Assembly (NCBI RefSeq): GCF_000744605.1
Contig: NZ_JQMG01000001.1
Span: 1,364,001-1,428,000 of the forward strand
From: Methylotenera sp. L2L1
Lineage (GTDB): Bacteria > Pseudomonadota > Gammaproteobacteria > Burkholderiales > Methylophilaceae
DNA length: 64,000 bases
Direction of reading: 5' to 3'
This document shows positions 45,191-53,892 of the stretch, piece by piece; position 1 is the first letter of the stretch, and every line of letters starts with the position of its first letter. Made by a program: the position numbers and the translations under genes. The notes beneath the pieces were generated by a model. That model had not been told where the DNA came from, did not search any database, and worked only from the letters and a program-made list of their open reading frames with translations.

Positions 45191-46515
45191 ATCATTCTAT
45201 TAAACGATTTTTGCTAATTTACATCACGCTAGCGATCTTACTGATATATTGCCTAATCAGTTTAGCTTCATATTGGGTAAGTAAAGAAGAGTTAGATGAA
45301 CTATATGATGCAAACCTGGAACAGGTAGGTAGCGCAATTGCGGCTCAACACCTTGCGATTCATGATGTGACACATCTGTACAGTAATACTCAAGTGGGAA
45401 AAGGCTCAACAATACAAGGTGAGGAAGAGTTTTACGTGCGCGTGTTGGCTAAAGATGGAACGGTACTCTATGTGTCGCATCCCGATATTAAAGTGCCACT
45501 TCCCTCAACATTAGGCTTTTCCACACAAAAATATCTGAATAAACAATGGCGATTTTTTGCAATTAAGGTTAATCAAGAAACCATCCAAGTGGCACAGTCT
45601 CTTCGATTAAGAAAAAATACAATTAAAGAGACTGCTATTAGTTTAATGGCTTCTCAGTTGTTGTTTATTCCATTTTTAGTGCTATTGATATTTTTAGCAA
45701 TCAGAAAAGCGCTTTCCCCACTATCTATATTGTCATATGAAATTCAACACCGGCATAGCACCGATCTGAAACCTTTTCCAGATCATCAGTTGCCAGTTGA
45801 AATTAAGCCTTTAGTACAATCCCTTAACATTTTTATGGGGAAATTGTCTGACATGGTGGGAGTGCTGAAAAGATTTACATCAGATGCAGCGCATGAGTTG
45901 AGAACACCAATCACAGCACTTAAATTACAACTTTCTTTGCTTGAACAAGCTAAAACAAAGGATGAACAAGAACTAGCAATTCAGAGTTTAAAAATAGGTG
46001 TTGGTAGGACGGAGCAGCTAATTAGTCAACTATTAACTTTGGCGCGTATTGAGCCAAATAATCGATTAAGAGAAATTCAGCGGCTCAATCTACTTCAGTT
46101 AGTCAAAGAGTCCATCGAAGAGTTATTACCCTTAGCTCATCAAAAGGGTATTGACTTGGGATTAACAAATGGAGAGGTTGCCATGATAGATGGAGTTCAA
46201 CACGAAATTAAAGTACTAATTAACAATATTCTAGATAATGCAATTCGCTACACACCTAATTACGGGAGTGTGAATATTTCTTTGTCTAACGATACTGAAC
46301 ACGCTGTTTTAGAAGTTAATGATACTGGTCCAGGTATTTCAAATGATGATTTTGAACGAGTGTTTGAAAGGTTTTACAGAGGGGAAAACAAAGATACTTG
46401 CGGATCAGGCTTGGGCCTTTCTATTGTGAGAGAAATTGCCTTACAGCATGGTGCAATAATTAAGTTGTCTAACCTAAATCATGGCTTATCATTTAAAGTT
46501 ACTTTTGTTAGATAA
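45187..46515 (+). CDS. Sensor histidine kinase partner (PmrB/QseC-like)
   Basis: 442 residues. It has two membrane helices (about 8-28 and 154-174) enclosing a periplasmic sensor of about 125 residues, then HAMP, then a dimerisation domain with the phosphorylated histidine in SDAAHELRTPITALKLQL. The catalytic domain shows the N box NILDNAIRY, DTGPGIS and GSGLGLSIVREI. It should phosphorylate the regulator encoded just upstream. The sensor has few ExxE iron motifs (EELDE at 35-39 only), so the signal is unclear. Confidence 0.92.
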   Translation: MNHSIKRFLLIYITLAILLIYCLISLASYWVSKEELDELYDANLEQVGSAIAAQHLAIHDVTHLYSNTQVGKGSTIQGEEEFYVRVLAKDGTVLYVSHPDIKVPLPSTLGFSTQKYLNKQWRFFAIKVNQETIQVAQSLRLRKNTIKETAISLMASQLLFIPFLVLLIFLAIRKALSPLSILSYEIQHRHSTDLKPFPDHQLPVEIKPLVQSLNIFMGKLSDMVGVLKRFTSDAAHELRTPITALKLQLSLLEQAKTKDEQELAIQSLKIGVGRTEQLISQLLTLARIEPNNRLREIQRLNLLQLVKESIEELLPLAHQKGIDLGLTNGEVAMIDGVQHEIKVLINNILDNAIRYTPNYGSVNISLSNDTEHAVLEVNDTGPGISNDDFERVFERFYRGENKDTCGSGLGLSIVREIALQHGAIIKLSNLNHGLSFKVTFVR

Positions 46516-46530
46516 ATAGATTATCTTAAT

Positions 46531-46547
46531 GACAGCTTTGTTCCGCT
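46531..46547. repeat. Dispersed repeat copy after the kinase gene
   Basis: GACAGCTTTGTTCCGCT matches the GGCAGCTTTGTCCCGCT element at 32908 in 15 of 17 positions. Confidence 0.5.
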
Positions 46548-46606
46548 TAGATGTCATGAGTTAAACTATGAAGGACGAAAATTGGGAGCAGGTAAGACTG
46601 AATATT

Positions 46607-46649
46607 TTAAGATCAATAAAGGCGAGCTCTCGCCTAATATTGATCTTAA
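46607..46649. terminator. Bidirectional terminator
   Basis: A very strong stem: TTAAGATCAATA (46607-46618) pairs with TATTGATCTTAA (46638-46649). Inside it GGCGAG-CT-CTCGCC forms a second stem. It serves the kinase gene and the convergent SRPBCC gene. Confidence 0.8.
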
Positions 46650-46662
46650 TAGTTTTCAACTA

Positions 46663-47184
46663 TTACTCTGAAATTTTCTTTAAGTTATCTAGTCCGCCAC
46701 GATAAACGCTAGTGATAACTTTGACTGCCGTAGCATCATCTTGACCTTCAGCTGGAGTCGCAGATGTATCCTTGCGCTTGAATGTGCCATCCCAAACTAC
46801 TATTGATTTATTTTTGCCTACTTGCTTGACCGTCACTGATGAAACATAGCTTGTTACAGGAAGAACACCTTCAATAATTGAGTATTTGAAAGTTTTGGCT
46901 TTAGCATTGTATTTAAGTAACTTCTCTTTAATTGTTCCACCATCTTGAAGTGTTAATAGCCGTTCTGCCCCAACTTTATTGTTCTCACCTGTCACAATTT
47001 CCGTGGTTTTAACAGCAGGATGCCAAGCCCCTAAATCATTAAAATTACTTACTTTCTCCCAAACTTTTGCAGAAGGGGCGTCAATACTTACTTCTTCATG
47101 AACTTTGAGATTTTTTGCTTCATCAGCAAATACATTGAATGTTGTGCTAATGAGCATTGATGCAAGCAATAAACTAAATTTCAT
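46663..47184 (-). CDS. Secreted SRPBCC (START/PYR-like) family protein
   Basis: 173 residues with a signal peptide ending at VFA (about residue 20). The mature part shows the SRPBCC pattern: VSIDAPSAKVWEKVSNFNDL near the start, WHPAVKTTEI, and TVKQVGKNKSIVVWDGTFKR. The fold has a hydrophobic pocket; the ligand is unknown. It stands alone with an AGTATAC palindrome about 38 bp upstream of its start. Confidence 0.83.
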   Translation of the reverse strand: MKFSLLLASMLISTTFNVFADEAKNLKVHEEVSIDAPSAKVWEKVSNFNDLGAWHPAVKTTEIVTGENNKVGAERLLTLQDGGTIKEKLLKYNAKAKTFKYSIIEGVLPVTSYVSSVTVKQVGKNKSIVVWDGTFKRKDTSATPAEGQDDATAVKVITSVYRGGLDNLKKISE

Positions 47185-47221
47185 ATGATATCTCCTAAAG
47201 TAATTAAATAAATACCCACAG

Positions 47222-47251
47222 GTATACTAACCAGTATACTACTAAGTATAC
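47222..47251. promoter_or_regulatory. Operator-like repeats upstream of the SRPBCC gene
   Basis: GTATACT-AACC-AGTATAC is a perfect 7-bp inverted repeat (47222-47239); a third AGTATAC follows at 47245-47251. Three evenly placed half-sites suggest a repressor or activator site for the SRPBCC promoter. The regulator is unknown. Confidence 0.5.
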
Positions 47252-47628
47252 AGAACTGTATAAAATTTAATTGAGGCTAAATATATTTAGAATATTAGAG
47301 AGAAAATCCAACAATGTTGTTCTAGCGGAAATTAAAGTAGTGGGTATTCAATTTAAATTAATGGGTTGTCTTTTAAATAAATCTAGCGATTACAGAATTT
47401 CGATAAGGCATTTTGATATAAAAAAGTGTCGGTAATTAGTTTAATAGATGGTTAACTTTTCAAACTCTCTAGTGTCAGCTTTGTCCCCCTTTGCAGCCAG
47501 CCAGAGAGCAAATAGCAAAATAACTAGTTAGTTAAACTAGCTATGACCTATTACGGCCATTAAAGCAGCAGATAGACTAAAAAATCATAGTAGTCCATAT
47601 GCTGCTTTGTTTAAAACATACCTGTAAT
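47252..47628. repeat. Intergenic with dispersed repeat copy
   Basis: GTCAGCTTTGTCCCCCT at 47474-47490 matches the copy at 30237. The remainder is AT-rich and without a recognised gene. Confidence 0.45.
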
Positions 47629-48699
47629 TTAGTTATTTATACGTTTAAACAAACTTTCAGCATGAGTTCTAGCCAAAACATCATCCTCTGGCTCTATTGG
47701 TGGCAATTCGACCCCACCCTCACCAGCAGTAAATAATGCTCCTCCCACATCATCGTCATACGACGAACCATTCTCATGAATTGCATAATATCTATCTTGA
47801 GTAAGGTCGTTACCTAACAGCTGTGAAAGATAGATCCAGGTCCAACTGCGAAGATTATGATTCTTATCATAAGATTCCATTAGCTCTCGCATCGCTCTAA
47901 TGTTCCCAGACTCTGCAGCAGTGGTCAGCCAATGATGATGGTCATCATATCGACGTAAGCTATAAGCAATCTCAGCGACTCTCATTGGGTCAACATCAAC
48001 ATCACGATGTTGATCATTAAAGAATGCATGGTCCTTAAATTTTTCAGCTAGATCAAGTTTTGCTAAATCATAGCCAAGCCGAGCCGCCTCACGAAGATGG
48101 AACTGATATTTTTTCTCTTCAGCAAGCTGCTTAAAATAATCTAGTGCAAACTCTTTTTCTGCACCATTCAACTCTCGCCCTGACTGCATTTGTTTATACC
48201 AATAATCATTACTTATTCCATCATCATCGTCTTCATCGGACTTCTGAAGATGTAAAGCAAGCGCGTAATGAGCAAGTGGATTTTCCAACTTCGCTGCTGC
48301 CTCTAATGCTTGCAATACTTCTGGTGTAACTTCCTGATATGAATAATCGGACTCCCAGTCATAATCTTCTGGGTAATCTTCATTTTTTAATTCAGCAATT
48401 ATGTCTGCAAAGGTTAATGCGCCAATGTGATGTTCGTCCATCACTAAGGGTAGTGTTGAAGACAATATGCTTTCATATCCAAGCGCTTCCACACGTTTTT
48501 TTATTAGAACTCGATTGAAAGAGCTAACCTTACCCGGATTCTTGCGTTGAATAAAAATTGCTTGATGGGTTAAGGATGCATAGGTGTTAAAACCCAAAGC
48601 GGCTGCCAGCAACTCATAAAAATGAGATCGCTTAACATGAGTTTGAGCTAGTTGCTCTAGTGTTTGATGCGCTGAGTAAATGATGTTCTTGATTGTCAT
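47629..48699 (-). CDS. Sel1/TPR-like repeat protein of unknown function
   Basis: 356 residues, acidic and helical. The N-terminus (VKRSHFYELLAAALGFNTYASLTHQAIF) resembles a short domain found at the start of some bacterial Sel1-repeat proteins. Helical pairs such as AAAKLENPLAHYALALHL, REAARLGYDLAKLDLAEKF and TTAAESGNIRAMRELMES look like degenerate Sel1 repeats. Probably a protein-interaction scaffold; no enzyme motif is seen. Confidence 0.65.
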   Translation of the reverse strand: MTIKNIIYSAHQTLEQLAQTHVKRSHFYELLAAALGFNTYASLTHQAIFIQRKNPGKVSSFNRVLIKKRVEALGYESILSSTLPLVMDEHHIGALTFADIIAELKNEDYPEDYDWESDYSYQEVTPEVLQALEAAAKLENPLAHYALALHLQKSDEDDDDGISNDYWYKQMQSGRELNGAEKEFALDYFKQLAEEKKYQFHLREAARLGYDLAKLDLAEKFKDHAFFNDQHRDVDVDPMRVAEIAYSLRRYDDHHHWLTTAAESGNIRAMRELMESYDKNHNLRSWTWIYLSQLLGNDLTQDRYYAIHENGSSYDDDVGGALFTAGEGGVELPPIEPEDDVLARTHAESLFKRINN

Positions 48700-49132
48700 G
48701 ATAAAACTACCTTTATAAATGTGGACTCTGGGTAGCGCACACGTTTAAAACCCCAGTGTCGATTTACAGGGTTAGTTTTACATCATTTAAATCAAGTAAT
48801 TTGAAGTGCCGATTTTTACTCGTGTGCAAGTATGGCTGGCGCCTTATTTAGATAATAGCGCACCAGTTTGGTTTTTGTCTATGGTGCCACAGTTAATTTG
48901 ATTGAACTTACACCCTTCAGTAGGCATTTCACTTCAACTTTCTAACTACTTAAACATCAACGTATCTCATTCAGAAGCTGTTTTATCTGCAGATGGATCT
49001 TGCTGACTTAAATTTTGATACTTATATTAGAGAAACCGTAACTAATTTTAGTCATGTCAACTTAATATATAGCCGAACTTGCGCTAAATAATTTTCATGA
49101 TAGCTTATACATTTTAGATATAAGGAAACCTT
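48700..49132. other. Gap between Sel1-like and HTH genes
   Basis: I see no gene, repeat or clear operator here. The ribosome binding site AAGGAAA at 49121-49127 belongs to the following gene. Confidence 0.4.
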
Positions 49133-49480
49133 ATGGAAAAGCCTTTAATTGCTGGGCTTCTAATTATTATTGTATTTTTAATAATCACGCCGTGTTTTAT
49201 TTGGATCAATAATCGCTTTAATAACTATGAAGAGTTCGATGAGCTAGAAGAGAGCGCTCTTGTAATACTGAGAATAAAAAAGCAGCTATTACATGAGTTA
49301 CTTAATTGGGTAAAAGACAACAACTTGAATGCAAAGCAGATCCAGGAAAGGTTAATGGTGAGCCCTAAGAGAGCTGCAGATATCATTTACCAGAGAATCG
49401 ATCAATTCACGGTTGACTCTCTAACCAACTTTGTTCTCAGAACTGGTAAGACTGTGACAGTTACAATACGGGACAAATAA
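49133..49480 (+). CDS. Membrane-anchored helix-turn-helix protein
   Basis: 115 residues. An N-terminal membrane helix (LIAGLLIIIVFLIITPCFIW) is followed by an acidic linker and a C-terminal XRE/HigA2-like helix-turn-helix (WVKDNNLNAKQIQERLMVSP, then TVDSLTNFVLRTGKTVTV). A DNA-binding domain tethered to the membrane by its N-terminus is unusual. It could be a membrane-bound regulator or a protein that uses the fold otherwise. Confidence 0.7.
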   Translation: MEKPLIAGLLIIIVFLIITPCFIWINNRFNNYEEFDELEESALVILRIKKQLLHELLNWVKDNNLNAKQIQERLMVSPKRAADIIYQRIDQFTVDSLTNFVLRTGKTVTVTIRDK

Positions 49481-49554
49481 TTAATCTAAAGCATCTCTGT
49501 ATAGCTGCAATAACATCAATGTCAAAAAAATTACAATAATTGAAGGCAGACGTG

Positions 49555-49698
49555 ATGCAATTGAGCGCAACTTGTTCATCGCATTATAAAATGAATAAAT
49601 TATCTGCTCAGCTTGAGGTTATTGCGGGAAAGTCTCCATCTGAGTTAAGTGTTCTACCAGACCCATTGGCGATCGATTATTCATTAAATCAAGGTTAA
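49555..49698 (+). CDS. Possible 47-residue small protein
   Basis: An ATG at 49555 opens 47 codons ending in TAA (MQLSATCSSH ... LSVLPDPLAIDYSLNQG). No strong ribosome site is present. It may be a degraded gene or a real small protein; evidence is weak. Confidence 0.2.
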   Translation: MQLSATCSSHYKMNKLSAQLEVIAGKSPSELSVLPDPLAIDYSLNQG

Positions 49699-49749
49699 AT
49701 TTGACAGATTAATTTTCTATGAGAAAGTAATTTTATCGCTTACTTTTTT

Positions 49750-50022
49750 ATGGAAACAAATATGTCACAAAATTTAACCATGATTGATCATGCAATTAAA
49801 GACTGTCGCAGTATATCTGCAATGTTACATGATGCTGCTGATGGAAGGGCTTTGGCATGGCAATCTTTTGAAGAATTACATCCAAACATTTCTCAGGAAG
49901 AGTTAATGGGAAAATTTAGAATAGAGGCGCGATATGGACATATTCATATTAAAAACAAGCAGTCTTTTTTTAAAAAGTATATTTTTCCATTAATTGCATT
50001 TTTAATCATAGTAGCCTGCTAA
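49750..50022 (+). CDS. Small tail-anchored hypothetical protein
   Basis: 90 residues (or 86 from the second Met). A soluble helical region (MIDHAIKDCRSISAMLHDAA) ends in a basic patch and a C-terminal membrane helix KYIFPLIAFLIIVAC. The length, single helix and codon use are compatible with a real gene, but no ribosome site is obvious. Unknown function. Confidence 0.4.
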   Translation: METNMSQNLTMIDHAIKDCRSISAMLHDAADGRALAWQSFEELHPNISQEELMGKFRIEARYGHIHIKNKQSFFKKYIFPLIAFLIIVAC

Positions 50023-50106
50023 ACCTTGGTATACCTGCGGAAACTACGGGACATCTAGACAGGGCGGTACGTTGACAAAATTCTATTAATATTACAAGGT
50101 CAAATT

Positions 50107-50655
50107 ATGCAAAACTACCTAGTTATATATGACGAAAATGGTGAAATTGTGAATTTTGAATTCATCAAGAAAACCCTATCTAATTTAAATCGTTTTAATG
50201 AGCTTCTTCCGGAAACTAGAGGATTAGTACATAAATTAATTAATGATGGTTATAGATATGAAACAGAAAGACTGAAAGTTATATCTGAAGATTTTTTTGG
50301 TGCATGGCAATTGTCCAGCACAGAATTAATCAGCCATACCAGCAAAGAAATTTGTATCGAATACCTTATGCTATTTAAATCTTTATGGGTTATGGCATGG
50401 CCATCAACTTCTCTAGATATTATAGAAGAGTACGGAACTGACTGGGAGCTAGAAATTTTTCGGGGTGAGTCACCATCTCTTGAGGAAAAAAATATTCAGG
50501 GAATTTCTTGGACTTTAAGGAAGAGTGTTGCCGAAGAGTACGCAGTTAGGTACCACGATGGCGTTGTTCTGACTGGTAAAATAAAATGGGATGATGTTTT
50601 ATGGATTTCTCCTGATGAGGATGAGGTGATTGTGAGTTCATCTTGGCGGAGATAG
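50107..50655 (+). CDS. Hypothetical protein with ADP-ribosyltransferase-like motifs
   Basis: 182 residues. AAGGTC lies 7 bases before the ATG. The C-terminal half has three motifs in the order of the R-S-E class of ADP-ribosyltransferase folds: an Arg in LEIFRGESP, a Ser-x-Thr in GISWTLRKSVAEEYA, and an acidic DEDEVIV. The pattern resembles small phage or island proteins with an RG...SWT...A signature. The assignment is from motif order only. Confidence 0.6.
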   Translation: MQNYLVIYDENGEIVNFEFIKKTLSNLNRFNELLPETRGLVHKLINDGYRYETERLKVISEDFFGAWQLSSTELISHTSKEICIEYLMLFKSLWVMAWPSTSLDIIEEYGTDWELEIFRGESPSLEEKNIQGISWTLRKSVAEEYAVRYHDGVVLTGKIKWDDVLWISPDEDEVIVSSSWRR

Positions 50656-50704
50656 ACTGGCTCATAAGGCTTAATGATTGCGTAAATTGCATGTCAACAT
50701 GGAG

Positions 50705-51299
50705 TTATATTACCAAGCTAGCACCATATTTACGTAGCCATTCTTTACGCTCAAGATAATCAGGCATCACTTTATCCACTTCATTCCAGAATGCATCTGT
50801 GTGATTTGCCTGATGCAAATGGCACAACTAATGTACCACAATGTAATCAATAATTTTAGGTGGTGCCATCATGCACTTCCAATCGAAATTCAGAACACCA
50901 TTGACTCCACAGCTTGCCCATCTAAATCCCATATTTTTGACTTTGATGCCTGTTATTTGTACATCAACTTTGAGGGGGAAATAAGCTACTCTGTCTTTAA
51001 ATCGTTCCTGACCTTTATCTGTAAATAGGCCTCAAATGCATGTTCGGCGGCTTCAATCCCATCTTTTTCAATTAATGTCCTATCCAGACAAAAGCGACCT
51101 TTTTTTAAAAGTAATGCAGCCCCTTGATTTCTCACCAAAGCCAGCCGATAAGAGCGACCCAGATATAAAAATGTTTCGCCATTGACCCATTCACGGGCAA
51201 CCACACTGGCATTTAAGTCTTTCCACTCGGCCAAGTTACGGTAAATCCACATGCGCTTACTTTCAACCACAGCATCTACCATTTCGGGGCTATATACCT
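50705..51299 (-). pseudogene. YgjP-type metallopeptidase gene, frameshifted and with a stop at the catalytic Glu
   Basis: On the minus strand the reading is clear in two frames. The 5' part (50986-51299) gives WIYRNLAEWKDLN, REWVNGETFLYLGRSYRLAL and GRFCLDRT. The 3' part gives GFRWASCGVNGVLNFDW and VVH-stop-LCHLHQANHTDAFWNE. The frames change near 51000-51015. The family motif HELCHLxHxNH has its Glu codon replaced by TAG at 50828-50830. YgjP-like peptidases often accompany type I restriction genes. The 5' end is fused to an hsdM fragment. Confidence 0.8.
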
Positions 51300-51520
51300 T
51301 GTGCTTGGAATTGATTACGTAGTTCTTCCTGACGCTGGTCGAATAAGTCACTGGCACGCTTAAGGAATAATATGCCGAAGATGTATTCCTTATATTCGCT
51401 GGCATCCATGCTGCCGCGCAGGTCATCACAGGCGGTGAGTAAGAGATTTTCTAAGCGGGAGAGCGTTAATTTAATTGATAAACCTTGTTTCTTATTATTA
51501 TTTATTACGGTAGCCAACAA
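51296..51520 (-). pseudogene. hsdM: hsdM fragment (type I restriction methylase N-terminus)
   Basis: About 70 residues match the HsdM N-terminal domain: [20 protein letters not shown] followed by [20 protein letters not shown]. The frame then runs into TAG at 51294-51296 exactly where the metallopeptidase sequence begins. The methylase core, hsdS and hsdR are missing, so a large internal deletion joined hsdM to the accessory peptidase gene. Confidence 0.85.
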
Positions 51521-52360
51521 TTGAGTGGTATTTATTGCAAAATCATCCAGAAGGAAGAGTAGCAGGGTGGTAGGAAGTAATCAATGTAATCGCTTATAAA
51601 AGGCTGGATTTTATCTTTGTTGAAAGAAAATGAGGTGTCGATGTTCTGATTGAGGTAAGTGTGCACTTAATTTTTTAAGGTTTGTTTTGTTCGATGTGTC
51701 ACACTTCAAATTCAGATAAATATTTATATAAAACATTAGGTTAAATTATTGGTTACTGAAGTTATACACAACAGCCAAATTAAATACTGCGCGTTAAAAA
51801 AGATCACAATGTCGGAAATAATAAAAAACTGTTGGGTATAAGCTAAAACGGGATTGACCTAAAAATAGAATGATAGTAAATTTTACACACCGTATGAGAT
51901 ATACCACGTATCGTCATATAGCGTCACCAGATGACGCATTTCAAAATTTGTGGGCTTTTCTTTCATGGCTTTATTTTTGGAAGTTAAAAGCAGCTTAGCA
52001 GTTAAATTTTTACAGTAACAGATTAGGAGACTTGGTTTTTCCTAGATCCTGTTCGCCTGAATATTTTAAACTGCATCAAAAAGATATTAGTTTTAGAAAA
52101 ATACCTCAATAGTTGTGCATACAGAGCATTCACAACTTTGAGTATTTCTTTTGATCGTCTCAAGTCTTCAAAACAGCAAACTCATTCTTTGCATAGTCTC
52201 CAGCAAAACATTTTCAAGATTTTCATTTAGATTCAGCCTCCCAAATCTTTTTGATAAAAACTAAGGGGGAAGTGTTGCGCGTTCATGCGTGGTGCGGTTG
52301 TTGGGTAGGGAATTATTTTCCCAGCAATGCAAGAATCTTACATGTTAATCAACAATTTTT
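51521..52360. other. 840-bp gap before the recombination module
   Basis: AT-rich DNA with no open frame I can support. It may hold the rest of the decayed restriction locus promoter and the promoter of the recombination genes. AAGCAGCTTAGCAG near 51987 has only weak similarity to the dispersed repeat. Confidence 0.4.
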
Positions 52361-52372
52361 TTGGAGTTTTTT

Positions 52373-52627
52373 ATGCTTAGCGATACAAACGAATTTTTGC
52401 AGTGCTTGAGCCAGTATGAAGAGCAATTAGCTAATGATAATCACAATTCAACAAGAACCAAGAGATTAAGAAGGTCAAAACTCGAAGCTTATCGGCTTGA
52501 AATTTTGCAAAAGAAAGTTGCTGGCAAGAGCTTTCAGCAGATTGCGGATTACCTGTCGAATACACATAAAGTTGCATGCAACAGGACAACTGTCTTTGAC
52601 TTTTACGTTCGCTGCATCAGTGAGTAA
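52373..52627 (+). CDS. Small HTH-like protein preceding the tyrosine recombinase
   Basis: 84 residues from the ATG at 52373. TTTGGAG at 52360-52366 is its ribosome binding site, so a TTG at 52361 is not the start. The second half (LEILQKKVAGKSFQQIADYL, then CNRTTVFDFYVRCI) looks like a helix-turn-helix. Its position, 5 bp before a tyrosine recombinase gene, suggests a recombination accessory or directionality role. Confidence 0.6.
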   Translation: MLSDTNEFLQCLSQYEEQLANDNHNSTRTKRLRRSKLEAYRLEILQKKVAGKSFQQIADYLSNTHKVACNRTTVFDFYVRCISE

Positions 52628-52632
52628 ATATC

Positions 52633-53526
52633 ATGGCTAATGAGAATGAGTTTATAAAGCGTGCACGTCAACTTGTTTTGCGGCGCTTACGCTATGGTTT
52701 GCCACGTAAAATTGCAAAAGAAAAAGGGTTTATTGCTTCACTTGGAACGGCCAGAGATTATTGTTCATGCATAAGTAATTATCTCGAATGGATAGATGAC
52801 AATTATATTCCGGTTCATGAACAGGATCACAGGCAGCACATGGTTGCCTATATTCAGGAATGTGCAGAAATCTATAGTCAGAGTACTTTGAACCAGCACC
52901 GGCAGGCACTAGCCAATTTGTTTCAAATAAAGAATATACCTCAGATAAGAGCATTAAAACTTAGAGATTATTCGTCAAGAAGCTATACCTGGAGCGAGGT
53001 TAAACAAATTATTAAACATCAGAATGATAAAAACTCCCTTTCCACCTTGATTGCATATTCTGCAGGTCTCCGTGCCCATGAGTTAGTCACTTTGAGGTTG
53101 GTGTTGGAACTCCCGCGTTCCGATAGGCGCGCATGGCGACAGGATCTATTTTCTGGGAGTGTTGACTCGGTAATTTACGTGGCGACAGGTAAGGGTGGAT
53201 TGCGGAGGTATGTTGCATTGCCGCGCTATCTTTCGATTGCATTGGAAAGAAGTCGTTGTGAGCCAGTAACTGTTTTTGACCGTGGAATAAAGTATACCAA
53301 AACTTACAATATAAACTTTGGACAAGCATTTTCACAATCTTTCACACGAGCTTCAAAAAAGGCTTTAGGTTTGAGCCACGGTGCCCATGGCTTAAGGCAT
53401 AGCTATGTAAAACGTAGGGTTAGTAAATTACTTGAACTTGGATACAGTCTTTCTGACGCCATGCTTGTTGTGAGCCAAGAGGTAGGTCATTTTAGGCCAC
53501 TTATCACAACCTGTTACATGAGGTAG
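52633..53526 (+). CDS. Tyrosine recombinase (XerC/D-like)
   Basis: 297 residues. A core-binding domain (GTARDYCSCISNYLEWIDDN) is followed by the catalytic domain. The catalytic residues are the first Arg in AYSAGLRAHELVTLR (R147), a Lys in VATGKGGLRRYVALP, HxxR in AHGLRHSY, a His in VGHFRPLITTCYM and its terminal Tyr. It lies in the order HTH protein, recombinase, AlpA-like protein, integrase. A second recombinase beside the integrase is found in some island families; its target is unknown. Confidence 0.88.
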   Translation: MANENEFIKRARQLVLRRLRYGLPRKIAKEKGFIASLGTARDYCSCISNYLEWIDDNYIPVHEQDHRQHMVAYIQECAEIYSQSTLNQHRQALANLFQIKNIPQIRALKLRDYSSRSYTWSEVKQIIKHQNDKNSLSTLIAYSAGLRAHELVTLRLVLELPRSDRRAWRQDLFSGSVDSVIYVATGKGGLRRYVALPRYLSIALERSRCEPVTVFDRGIKYTKTYNINFGQAFSQSFTRASKKALGLSHGAHGLRHSYVKRRVSKLLELGYSLSDAMLVVSQEVGHFRPLITTCYMR

Positions 53527-53529
53527 CTG

Positions 53530-53892
53530 ATGATGGGGTCAGTGCTTATTTTGCCAAGAGTAATACGTGCCTCAGATGCTCCGGCTTACTTGGGGATAGA
53601 TAAAAACAAATTCAACAAGATTGTGAGACCTTACATTTTGGCTGTCCGCTTAGGTGAGCATTCAATCGGATATGATCGGCTTGACTTGGATCGTTGGTGG
53701 GAGGATTATAAGCATCGCTACGGACGGTCAAATGCTGAACAATCAGAAGGAGATTTTCAGATATGGCCAAAAGAAACATACCTGGTCTCCAGTTCCGTAA
53801 AGGTGTCTGGCACGTCGATAAAGTTATCGACGGCAAACGAATTTGCCAGAGCCTTGGAACGGGTGACCAGCAAGAAGCAGAAACAATCCTAG
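53530..53892 (+). CDS. AlpA/excisionase-like DNA-binding protein
   Basis: 120 residues. The first half (VIRASDAPAYLGIDKNKFNK, then AVRLGEHSIGYDRLDLDRWW) has the winged MerR-like fold of AlpA excisionases, with the usual tryptophan pair. It begins 3 bp after the recombinase stop and overlaps the integrase start by 130 bp in another frame; the overlapped tail may have little function. It probably controls integrase expression or excision. Confidence 0.72.
   Translation: MMGSVLILPRVIRASDAPAYLGIDKNKFNKIVRPYILAVRLGEHSIGYDRLDLDRWWEDYKHRYGRSNAEQSEGDFQIWPKETYLVSSSVKVSGTSIKLSTANEFARALERVTSKKQKQS

Noticed and set aside
51521-52360. Search for the missing restriction genes in the gap
   Set aside because: No frame with restriction-enzyme or specificity-subunit features was found; only AT-rich DNA remains.
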